From Paracentrotus lividus (taxonomy: Eukaryota > Echinodermata > Echinoidea > Camarodonta > Echinidae): a stretch of 64,000 nucleotides of DNA. Made by a program: the position numbers and the translations under genes. The DNA is taken from positions 13,247 through 77,246 of the forward strand of contig CALNVZ010002040.1 in assembly GCA_940671915.1 (NCBI GenBank), written 5' to 3'. Shown one piece after another: positions 43,358 through 53,591 of this stretch; within the stretch, counting starts at the first letter, position 1, and every line of letters begins with the position of its first letter. Under the pieces are notes generated by a model, which saw only the letters and a program-made list of their open reading frames with translations, was not told the DNA's origin and did not search any database.

Positions 43358-45690
43358 CACTGAAAACCTAACCTCGTCCGTTATTGGACGGACTAGCTTT
43401 AAAGCTAGTCAGTCAAGACGGACTAGTTTTAAAGCTAGTGTGTCATGTTAGTCCGTCGACACGGACTAGCTTACAACTGAATCCAAATCTCTCAACTTGA
43501 CGGACGAGCTTTAAAGCTAGTCCGTCACACTTGATGTTAGTCCGTCGATGCGACGGACGAGCTCTATAAAATTAGATAGGTAGCCTCAGTTTACCCATTA
43601 GAATGACCGACTAGAATTTGATACACATAGCTGAAATGTCGCTTACAATTGAAATGACTGACTGGCTTTTGAAATACACACAGATGCAATGTCAATTATT
43701 ATCTCCATTGTAAATTTAGAGCGGCATGTTTCCGAACATAATCAAGTGAATACATTATTCTCAAACAAAGGTTGTTTTGACCTGACAATCTTAAAGCTTA
43801 CGATACATAACATCAATCACGACAAAAATGCAATTCACGAGTAGGTTCATACTATTGTTCTCCATTCTTTAATTACAGGCTTATTGAATACCTCGTTACT
43901 ATAGAACCCAATAATCTGGTCTATTCTTATAGATTATTGGTGAATGCCCGGCTAAGCAAAAGCAGTGTATACAATTAAGGTGAATAGCATCGAGTGAATA
44001 ACATGCGCATTGCGAAAAGGACATCATCTATTATTTGTATTATCTGCATGTGAATTCTATTTAATGAGCAAACTGTAAGGAAGCAGATCCGATATACCCC
44101 GTAAAACTGAAGATTTTGATGATAATGGCGATCTCCTTCATGTGATATGTGTGAGTACTCTTTTTGAATTCCTTATTTTTCCGTTCATATATATCGTTAT
44201 TTTTTCACATGGATTAATACTATAATCACCAACGCGAAACAAATTCTGTCTTGCCAAATTAATTTATAAATTGCGTGTGTGTTACTGACAACGATAATTG
44301 CAACATTAAAGGCCCTCGCAAGTCGGAGATCGTGGGGAATGCGCGTTTTTCTTGAGCTCCATTGACTCATACACAATCTACAGTGAGGCTTACGCAAGGG
44401 TCGGCCTACTGGGGATTAACATTCGGACAGCACGAACATGACGAAGTTGACCGAAAAAGTCAGTCAATAGGGTCAATAGCTTCGGATTAGTTTATAGACT
44501 CTCAACGGGTCTCTTCGTATTAATTCAAAGAGAGGACTTGTATAATGCTCCATTTCAAAAACAAAACATAGGTTAGATTTACTTCGGACTTCTGGTTAGT
44601 TAGTCTAGCCATGAAGGATTATACTCCAGACAACCTGACGCTGGAGATTACGCAACACGCCTCAGGCTCTGATTGGAATGTTATCATTTCACCCGAGATA
44701 AGGTGAATTCCCCATGTTTTATCAATTATACGTCCCTTTAAATAATGGTATGGTATGGTTTTATTTTCCGTATAAAAATCAAACATGATACATGATACAG
44801 AGTAATAGGATCGTCCCCCTTGATTTTTAAACTGATCAGCTAGTGAAGCTAATAAAGAGGCAAAATGTATGTTGAATTTAATGCTAAATGCTATTTTAAG
44901 GCCCCCCCCCCCCAGTCGTGACATCAAATCGCCGCACTGGAAGCAAGCATAAAGTATAAATTCAAAATGCATATTATTAGCGTTATGGATTGCATCTAAC
45001 TTTTTTGTTTGGCCGGGCTTCAGTGTAATTATTTCACATTTGATTTCCCAAATTAAATCTCAACATCACATTATTTGATAATTGCCATAATGTTAACTAA
45101 TTGTGCCTCCTGTATTAATTCCTGTATTCTGATATCATCATAATAAAATGATTTTGGCTTGAATTCTTGAATTTTTGTAAAAAAAAATAATCGTATCTTA
45201 AAATGTTTTCTCATATTTCAGATTTGACGTCTCTGACAAGCTGATGAAGCCATATTAAGCTATTTCGTAATGCTAGTCGGTCAAGACAGAAGTAAGAACA
45301 TCGCGACAGACAAGCGCGACTGACTAGTTTTGACACCTTGACGGACTAGCTGTAAAGCTAGTCCTGCTCAAAAGCTCGTCAGTCTGGGCATCACTACGAC
45401 TAGCTTTTATGCTAGTCCATCAAACTAGTCGGTCAAAACGGACTAGCTTTAAAACTAGTCTGTCATGACCGACTAGCATTAAAACTAGTCCGTCGTGACC
45501 GACTAACTTGACGGACTAGCTTTCAAGCTAGTCCGTAGAGACGGACGAGCTTTAAAGCTAGTCCGTAATAACCGGATTGTGTTGAAGGAAAACTAGTCCG
45601 TCGTGACTGACTAGCTTTAAAGCTAGTCAGTCTGGGCATCACTACGACTAGCTTTAAAGCTAGTCGGTCTACCCGTTTACGTTTTCAGTG
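43358..45690. mobile_element. Foldback element I, arms built of GACTAGCTTT palindromes, TA target duplication
   Basis: CACTGAAAAC at 43358 and GTTTTCAGTG ending at 45690 are inverted, flanked by TA on both sides (43356-43357 and 45691-45692). The arms (43358-43580 and 45255-45690) consist of repeated palindromic modules, each GACGGACTAGCTTT joined to its own reverse complement, with variants GGACGAG, GTCGGTC and GTCAGTC. The middle (43580-45230) is unique, AT-rich DNA. It interrupts a LINE frame, which reads P-IK-TGP when the element and one TA are removed. No transposase. Confidence 0.9.
44748..44990 (-). repeat. LINE 3' tail inserted in foldback element I
   Basis: On minus, 'gatttttatacggaaaata' (ending at 44766) is followed by 'aaaccataccatacc', a polyadenylation-like signal and simple-repeat tail. 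A poly-C run lies at 44902-44913. The insertion is absent from foldback II, so it is younger than the split of the two copies. The 117-codon minus frame (44619-44972) spans this junction and is not a gene. Confidence 0.5.
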
Positions 45691-45692
45691 TA

Positions 45693-47180
45693 TTAAAACA
45701 GGGCCATTTTCTAAGGCAGAGCTTCTTTGTGTTCTGAAAAGGGTGCAAGTTTAAAAATCATGTGGCCCAGATAACATTCCTGCTGTTATATGGAAGAGTC
45801 CTTTATTTCACGAAACTCTTCTCAAATCTGCAATGAAACTCTAATTGGTAATAAATAAACCCAAAGCTTTCTCTTTGTCATCCATTATACCTATGCCTAA
45901 GAAAGGGGATCTTTCATCACCATCAAACTATAGAGGTATAACATTATCACCAATTGCAGCTAAGATATATAATTCAATGCTTCTTAATCGTTTGATTCCA
46001 TATGTTGACCGAATATTAAGGAACAACTAAAATGGTTTCAGAAAAGGAAAATCCACTTCCTCCCATATTCTCTCAATAAGGCCAATCATTGAAAAACTAA
46101 AAATATCTAGGGAACAAGGTACTATCATCTTTCTTGATTTCACAAAGGCATTTGATAGCGTTAACCGTTGTAATATGTTTAAAAAGTTTTCAAATTATGG
46201 AATCTCAAATGAAGTAATACGAGCAATCGATATAATGTATTCAGATCCACTCTCCTTTGTTCAAAGTGTAGATGGGCCTACCGAACAGTTTGTGACAACT
46301 TCTGGAATTCTTCAGAGTGACACCATATCTATTTGTTATTGTAGTAGATTACATTCTAAGATATACACTAGATTCTGTACGAACAAAAGGAATGGGCATC
46401 AAACCTATGTCTACAAGTAGGGACCAACACAAATATTTAACTGATTTAGATTATGCTGATGATATAGCATTGACTACTGCTCTTTTGAAGGATGCACAAG
46501 AACTGCTCCTTGCAGTAAAGGATGCATCTGCAAAGTTTGGCCTCTAATTGAATTCGCAAAAGACCGAGTACATGACGTTTAATGAAGCTCATGATTATGC
46601 ATCACTACAGACCAGGAAAGGGGTCAAGCTTAAAGAACTGGATAATTTCAAGTATTTAGGTTCATACATATGCGACTCGAAAAATACTTTCTATCAAGGA
46701 AAGCTCTTGCAGGAATGCTTGTAATAAACTAACAATTTATCTCTCTGTCAATAAAACTCTCCCTGTTTAGGGCATGTGTAGAAATTATCCTTTTGTATGG
46801 CTCAGAAACATGGACAATCAAGAAGTCAAGACAGACTAGATGGCACATATACTCGACTTTTAATGAGGGTACAAAATATTAGTTGGAGAGAACACAAAAC
46901 AAAAGATGAAATTTATGGAGATCTTCCACCTATCTCCACCACAGTAATTAAACGTAGTGTGAGATTTGCTGGTCACTGTTTCCGTAGTGAGAAGGAAGTT
47001 ATTTCTGATGTACTGTTGTCGCGCCTCCCTCAGAAAACAAGAGGATGGCGACCTTTAAATTTTGTTGATTACATATGTAGGGATACAAGTAGTTTGTTAC
47101 ATGATTTACCAACTCTCATGTCAGATCGTGAAGCCTGGCGTACCATTGTTGATTCATTCTCGGATGCGTCCGATTTGTAG
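45693..47180 (+). pseudogene. LINE fragment 3: reverse transcriptase and C-terminal region
   Basis: Plus-strand motifs in order: TGPFSKAELLCVLKRVQ, KSCGPDNIPAVIWKSPLFHE, KGDLSSPSNYRGITLSPIAA, FLDFTKAFDSVN (about 46131), TTSGILQ (about 46290), YLFVIVVDYILRYTLDSV (about 46323), LTDLDYADDIALTTALLKDA (about 46437), FKYLGSYICDSK, RLDGTYTRLLMRVQNISWRE and RFAGHCFRSEKEVISDVLLS (about 46963). YADD is intact. Frameshifts and stops occur near 45759, 45843, 46027, 46310, 46545 and 46700. The downstream end has SDREAWRTIVDSFSD and a stop at about 47180. It is a non-LTR retrotransposon, possibly RTE-related, and dead. Confidence 0.85.
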
Positions 47181-47600
47181 TGTGTGTACGTGTTTTATTG
47201 ATATCGAAATCAGGCGAGACTCGTGGTTCGCGACCACCTTGTTTTTTAAAGGAGAAATTTTTTAACAGTGTAGCATATAATAATAACAATTAAGGTAAGA
47301 GTTTAATCTCCTAGATCTTTGATCCATTCTTAATTGGAATACTCACAAAGGTAAATTTAAATATTTCGTTGTTCTTTTGATTTGGAATGGCTCTTGTTGA
47401 AATTGATACTAGCAACCAGTAGTCTGAATCATCTCGACTTCTGGAATCACAATTTGATAATACACTATTGAAAATATCTAGTCAATTGACAAATAAATAT
47501 TCGCCAAAACATGGTCTTATTTGACAAACTTTTGATTTGTCAAATAATTTGTCATGCAAGAATTTCTTGACAAATCTTTGATAAATTTAATCAACGCAAA
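47181..47600. other. LINE 3' flank, inverted TIR fragment and unassigned DNA
   Basis: 'gttttttaaaggagaaattt' followed by 'tttaacagtg' (to 47268) is the reverse complement of the CACTGTTAGAAAATTTCTCC terminus seen at 38579. The rest (47270-47600) holds degenerate 'ttgacaaat' words and no coding. Confidence 0.45.
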
Positions 47601-47606
47601 TTCCCA

Positions 47607-47935
47607 GCAAACACAGAACGTTTTCAGAACGTTTTCAAAACGTTTTATTTAGGTCCTGTACGTCTTCGTCCTAAATGAACGTTTTTAAAACGTTTATATA
47701 ACGTTAAAGTTTGGACTTCTCATTTATGTCAAAGTTTAGGTTTTTTGAGAACGTTTAAAAAACGTTTTTTGGACGTTACAAAATTAAACGTTTTGTATAG
47801 GACGTTTACAAAACGTTTGGTATAGGACGTTTACAGAACGTTTGATATAAGACCTTTACAAAACGTTTGTGGACGTTTTGTACATAACGTTTACAGAACG
47901 TTTTATAAACGTCCAGTTGAATAAATCGATCAACT
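47607..47935. repeat. AACGTTTT-repeat element end, copy 1
   Basis: Starts with CCCAGCAAACACAGAACGTT and continues with about fifteen AACGTTTT/AAACGTTT words spaced 10-40 bases apart. The same start motif recurs at 50954 in the same orientation. This looks like a non-autonomous transposon end with clustered ACGT palindromes. Confidence 0.65.
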
Positions 47936-48106
47936 TAAAAAATTTTAAAACAAAAACCAAAAGTGATCATTATGTTTTCTACGTTCAACTAAATAAAAAC
48001 AAACAAATTTGAAATACTATAGGCGATTTCTATATTGAAAGCGAGATTTGTTTGCATGGGCTTCGGAACCGGGGGGGGGGGCTTGGGGGGGCGCAGCCCC
48101 CCCAAA

Positions 48107-48154
48107 AAAAATATTGGGGGGGCTCAGATATCGTTGAGCCCCCCCAATATTTTT
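48107..48154. repeat. Perfect 20-bp inverted repeat
   Basis: AAAAATATTGGGGGGGCTCA, spacer of 8 bases, then TGAGCCCCCCCAATATTTTT. The first of several 'gagcccccc' blocks. Confidence 0.9.
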
Positions 48155-48229
48155 GATGCCGTACAGAAATCGGCGATCGCCCTTATAATATAATCTTATT
48201 TGACGCAGATAATATTGAACCCCAAGATA

Positions 48230-48850
48230 TTTATCAGCATTGTTTTGTTTTTATTTGTGGAGGGGACTCAGATATCATTAAGCCCCTCCCCTAATCTTAC
48301 TGAGGAGATCATTGGGCTCCCCACCAATCTTTTTATATAAAAAGTTTATATTTCAGGTCTCTATTTTCAAAAATTTTAGCTCGCGCTGCGCGCTCGCATA
48401 TCATTTATTACTATTTTTTTTAAAGGAACATAGGAACTACTTTCTAGATTGGAGCTCAGCCATTGAGCCCCCCCCCCCGATATTTGAGAGGGGCTTCGAT
48501 ATGTTTGAGCCCCCCCCTTTCTGCTCATAATTTGTTTTGAAATGCTCATAATTATTTCGAATTTCTCTTGACAAAATTTTTAACTCGATCATTGCTGCTC
48601 GCTCGCCGGATGGGATCGCATGTCTTTCTGTTTAATTTTTGTTTTCATAATGACAAGGGGTCTCTAATATATTGGCTGGGGCTCAAACAATTAGCCCCCC
48701 CCCCTCCCTCCCCAAGTTGTTTTGGGTGGGTCGATATCACTGAGCCCCCTCTCTGCTCCCAATTTGTTTTAAAACGCTCATGTATCAGAGTTCTCTTTTT
48801 AAATTTTTTTAAAACTCGGATGTCTTTCAGTTATTTTAACAAAAACCGCT
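48230..48850. repeat. Repeats with 'gatat..ttgagccccccc' blocks
   Basis: Three to four diverged units each carry 'gatatca/gttt.(a)agcccccc', 'ctgctc(cc/at)aatttgtttt' and 'aa(a)cgctcat'. The two open frames here (48312-48530 and 48568-48927) are Phe/Pro-rich repeat translations. Confidence 0.6.
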
Positions 48851-48854
48851 TAAA

Positions 48855-50500
48855 ATGCACACTTTTCAGGTTGATATATCAAAAAATTTCAGCTCGCGCT
48901 TCGCGCTCGCATTGTTTAAAGAGATAAATATCTTCTATATAAGCATAGCGAAAAAACGCTTAAAATGTACACTTTTCAGGTTCATATATCAAAAATGTTC
49001 AGCTCGCGCTTCGCGCTCGCATTGTTTAATGAGATAAATATCTTCTATAGAAGTATAGCGAAAAAAAAAACGCTTAAAATGTACACTTTTCAGGTTCATA
49101 TATCAAAAATTTTCAGCTGGCGCTTCGTTCGCGCTTGCATTGTTTAATGAGATAAATATTTCCTTTATAACCGATAGCACAAAAAGCGCTTAGAATGTAC
49201 ACTTTTCAGGGTGCTGTATCAAAAAATTTCAGCTCGCGCTTCGCGCTCGCATTGTTTAATGAGATGAATATCTTCTTTGTAAACATAGCGAAAAAACGCT
49301 TAAATTTAAAAGCACTGTTTTCAGGTTGAAATATTAAAAAATTTCAGCTCGCGCTTCGCGCTCGTATTGTTCGAGATAAATATCTGATTTATAACAATAG
49401 CACAAAAAGCGCTTAGAATGCACACTTTTCAGGTTACTATATCAAAAATTTTCAGCTCGCGCTTCGCGCTCTCATTGTTCAACGAAATAGATATCTCCTT
49501 TATAACCATAGCACAAAAAGCGCTTAGAATGCACATTTTTCAGGTTACTATTTATCAAAAAATTTTAGCTCGCGCTTCGCGCTCGCATTGTTTAATATAA
49601 TAGATAGTGAAGAAAAAGAGAGAATATAATAGATAGTGAAGAGAGAGAGAGAGGAAGAGAAGGAGGGAGAGAGATAGTATATTATAGGTGCCTGACGGTG
49701 TAAGTTTTTGGGTACTATTTCTTCCCTTTTTTAGATCTGACATTGGTCTGTCACTGTTTTCCTTTAATAAATCCTAAGTCTTGCTTGTTCACAGTTTTTT
49801 TCTTCCAAAATTAATACTTTTTCCCTGACTAAAGGTTAGAATTGGAAATTAAATTTTTGTAAATACGTTAACAGGACATCAATGAAAAACAGCTTTGCTG
49901 ATTCGATTGTACTTTTTATCCTGTATAAATATGTTGAATAAATAAATTAAAAAAAAATAAAATAAATAATGAGATGAATATCTTCTTTGTAAACATATCG
50001 AAAAAACGCTTAAATTTAAATGCACTGTTTTCAGGTTGAAATATTAAAAAATTTCAGCTCGCGCTTCGTGCTCGCATCGTTTAACGAAATAAATTATCTC
50101 CTTTATAACCATGGCACATAAAGCGCTTAGAATGCACACTTTTTAGGTTGCTATATCAACAATTTTCAGCTCGCGCTTCGCGCTTGAATTGTTTAATTAT
50201 ACAAATATCTTCTTTGTAAACATAGTGAAAAGACGCTTAAAATGCCATGTTTTCAGGTTGATATATCAAAAATTTTCAGCTCGCGCTTCGCGCTCGCATT
50301 AATTGTTTCAAGAGATAAATATGTTCTTTTATAAGCATAGCGAAAAAAACGCTTAAAATACACTGTTTTCAGGTTGATATATAAAAAAAAATTGGCTCGC
50401 GCTTCGCGCTCGCATCGTCTGATGAGATAATGATCTTCGTTATGTTCTAGCACAAAGAAAAAAAACGCACTGTTTTTAGTTTGATTTATCAAAAGTTTTC
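48855..50500. repeat. Satellite, 107-117 bp units, with mirror-symmetric GC core
   Basis: The core AGCTCGCGCTTCGCGCTCGC recurs at about 48891, 49000, 49113, 49230, 49347, 49454 and 49567 and, after an interruption at 49600-49965, at about 50058, 50167, 50278 and 50393. Around it each unit has 'gcgcttagaatgcacacttt', 'tcaggttgatatatcaaaaa', the core, then 'attgtttaatgagataaata'. The unit period is 107-117 bp. The core survives with few changes while the flanks vary. Confidence 0.9.
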
Positions 50501-50953
50501 AACACATCCAAGAATTTTTTATTTATTTATTTAATAATAATCATCGTAGTTTGATAAGTAGGAATACAATTTTTTTTTTTTTTTACAAAAAAAAAAAAAA
50601 TTTTTTTAAATTCAAAAGAAGACTTCGGGCAATTTCCAAAAACTCCGACAACGTGTGTTTGGTGGGGGGGAGGGGTACTTAAAAAAAAATCCCAAATAGT
50701 TTGGAAAATATTGAGCCCCCAATCCTGAAATCTCCGACGCCTATGGTTTGTTTCATATATGTGTACACGATTCACTAAAAAAAAAAAATAATATAAAAAT
50801 ATATATATACATAACAATATACATATTGCAATATGATTTTATATATACTCAATTTTATTACCGGTAATTTAAAAAATCATTTCATAAACGATGATTTTAC
50901 ACATATCGACGAAAGAGGACCACGGCGCGCGAGGAGAAATCGATGACGTCATC

Positions 50954-51382
50954 CCAGCAAACACAGAACGTTACACACATGTAACGCTTTAATCAAAAAG
51001 TGTTGCAATGTTTAAATTGAACCTTATAATGAGACTTATTTTATTAAACTTTTATGAACGTTTTATATACGTCAATGGGACCTTATGCAAATGAGAAGGT
51101 GATTAGCATATAATACGTTAAACATATCGAAATAAACGTGTTTATTGAAAATTCATTATCCATTTAACAGTAATAAATTCATTCTTTGGTTTCTCATTTT
51201 ATTGTAAGATTGTCTGACACATACTACTAAAGACAAATCAGTATGGAATATACTAACATAACAAATAAGGTAATAACTAACCCATCTCACAAACAGTACT
51301 TTATAAACTAACTTAATTTTGGAGCATCATACACCGTGTTAAATATGGTTGATAAACAATTTTATTATGAATTATTATACAC
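50954..51382. repeat. AACGTT element end, copy 2, and AT-rich flank
   Basis: CCCAGCAAACACAGAACGTT again, followed by 'acgctttaatcaaaa', 'aacgttttatatacgtcaat' and other ACGT words up to about 51130, then unassigned AT-rich DNA to 51382. Confidence 0.55.
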
Positions 51383-52940
51383 TACCCTGATAGCTAGACT
51401 GACGTCTTAAAGACGTCTTAAACTGGTCCAAAACTGGTCACCTCGTCATATCGTCGTAACACGACATCTTTATGATGTCTTAACGACGTCTTCCAACGAT
51501 TAATAGAATCTGATATTTAAAATATTCTTTACATGTTTCTAGCGATGTGATTATGTCTTCTTGGTAATGACTTTCAGGAGACGTTAATTTTTCTATTTTG
51601 GAGCAGAAAAATTATACAGTAGTACGACGTCTTTATTGATGTCTTTACGACGTCTATAAGACCACCTTTCTTGTCTATTTTGAACAACACGACATCTTTA
51701 AGACGTCTTTAAAAACGTCTATATAGACGAACTTTTTTGTCTACTTTTTTACCCAAATATGATATCTTTAAGACGTCTTTACGACGTTTAAGTAGGATCA
51801 CTTTCCTTGTCATCTTTTTTGACCAAAATACGACATCTTTAAAGACGTTCTTAAAACGCTTAAGACAACTTTTGGAATCTGTCTTTACGACGTCTATACA
51901 GACCTTTTTTGTTCAGTTTTTGACCCAAAATACGACATCTTTAAGACGTCTTTAAACAGTCTATAAGACCAACCTTTTGTCTATCTTTTTAACCCCAAAT
52001 ACGATATCTTTAAGACAATCCTTTACGACGTTTATAAGAACGCACTTTTCTTGTCATGTTTGACCGCACAAATACGACATCTTTAAGACGTCTTAAAACG
52101 TCTATAAGACAACTTTTTGATGTCTTTACGACGTCTATAAGACCACTTTTTTGTCATTTTTTGACCAAATTACTGACATCTTTAAGACGTGCTTTAAAAC
52201 GTCTATAAGACAACAACTTTTTTGTCTATTTTTACCCAAATACGATATCTTTAAGACCGCATTGACGCCGTTTAATAAGGACACTCTTTTTGCTTTCATT
52301 TTGACCAAAAATACAATGTTTCTGTTGGTCATGAATATCCATAAGCAAGTCATTTCTGAGATTTGAAAAAAAAGGAAAAAGAATAGAAAATGCAATTTTA
52401 AGCAATGTAACCGGCATTTGGCTTATGTGACATAATCAAAATGTTTTTAAAATTATTATCATATATGTTATAACACAATTTCAAGGTGCTTCATAATGAC
52501 AATTCTTCATATTGTCATTAACAAAAGTGTAATTTAATAATAATAACTGTCTTTCTTCAAACATTTATCTGTATGCACTTTATATAGCAGGACCGGACCA
52601 CTGCCCAGTATAATAGGGCTTTGTGTAGGACAGCATAGGTTTAATATTAGGATAGGATTAGGATATAGGAAGGATGGACTCAGTATAATGCTAACATCCT
52701 GATAGCACAGTGACGCTTTAAAGACGTCAGAAAAAAAATTTATGACGAAACTTGCACCTGCGTTTGACGCTAAAAGACGTCGATTTTTTATGTCATAAAG
52801 CATGTCAGTTTTAGACGAATAACTGCGTAAAAATACGCATGTCTTTAAGACGTCAAACGTGGGTGCAAATTTACGTCATAAAGATGTCTTTTCCTGACGT
52901 CTTTAAGACGTCTTTAAGACGTCACTCTGCTATCAGGGTA
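51383..52940. mobile_element. TIR element with tandem GACGTC-rich repeats
   Basis: TACCCTGATAGC at 51383 and GCTATCAGGGTA ending 52940 are inverted. 'tgacgtcttaaagacgtctt' and 'aagacgtctttaagacgtca' extend the TIRs. The interior (51640-52320) is a tandem array of roughly 100-110 bp units with 'gacatctttaagacgtcttt', 'aaacgtctataaga' and 'ttttttgtc.attttt'. TGACGTC-type palindromes are dense. No coding. Confidence 0.85.
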
Positions 52941-52957
52941 CTACCTGACAACAGACA

Positions 52958-53566
52958 CTGTCTGAAAACCTAAACGGGTAGACCGACTAGCTTTGAAGCT
53001 AGTCGTAGTGATGCCCAGACTGACTAGCTTTAAAACTAGTCGGTCACGACGGACTAGCTTTCCTTCAACACAACCCGGTTATTACGGACTAGCTTGAAAG
53101 CTAGTCCGTCAAGTTAGTCCGTCAAGACGGACTAGTTTTAATGCTCGTCGGTCACGACAGACTAGCTTTCTAGAAAGCTAGTCGGTCATGACAGACTAGC
53201 TTTAAAGCTAGTCGGTCACGACAGACTAATTTTAAAGCTCGTCCGTCGTGACCGACTAGTTTGACGGACTAGAATAAAAGCTAGTCGTAGTGATGCCCAG
53301 ACTGACGAGCTTTTGAGCAGGACTAGCTTTACTGCTAGTCGGTCATGGTGTAAAAGCTAGTCCGTCGCGCTTTACTGCCGCGATGTTCTTGCTGCTGTCT
53401 TGACAGACTAGCATGACGGACGAGGTTAATATGGCTTCACCAGCTTGTCAGAGACGTGAAATCTGAAATATTAGAAGACATTTTAAAGATACGATTAAAA
53501 ACCTGCATTTTGTCACAAGAATTTAAACAAAACAAAAAAATAATAATAATAAAATTTATTATGATG
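52958..53566. mobile_element. Foldback element II, first part (duplicate of 60505-61172)
   Basis: Starts 'gaaaacctaaacgggtagac' and runs through palindromic GACTAGCTTT modules, then 'gacgaggttaatatggcttc' and AT-rich DNA to the N gap. It is the reverse complement of the right part of foldback I (45200-45690) and the same sequence as 60505-61172. Confidence 0.85.
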
Positions 53567-53591
53567 NNNNNNNNNNNNNNNNNNNNNNNNN
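53567..53591. other. Assembly gap (25 N)
   Basis: 25 N. The sequence after it (53592 on) restarts at the position equivalent to 46541, so about 7 kb is repeated on the two sides. Confidence 0.9.

Larger units (their letters stand above)
48053..50748. mobile_element. Element with GC-core satellite inside
   Basis: 'catgggcttcggaaccgggg' at the left and the inverted right end (on minus: 'cataggcgtcggagatttc') are similar, suggesting degenerate TIRs of a roughly 2.7 kb element. Its interior comprises 'ttgagccccccc' repeats (48110-48760) and a 107-117 bp satellite (48855-50500). Confidence 0.55.

Noticed and set aside
43358..43580. CRISPR-like array of regularly spaced short repeats
   Set aside because: Repeats are palindromic, variable, in both orientations and without unique equal-length spacers, and the DNA is eukaryotic.
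44619..44972. 117-codon minus-strand frame
   Set aside because: It spans the junction of foldback DNA with an inserted LINE 3' tail and a poly-C run, and is absent from foldback II.
48312..49147. Several Phe/Ser-rich frames
   Set aside because: They repeat with the satellite period (for example ISK.FSSRFALALF) and are repeat translations, not a gene family.
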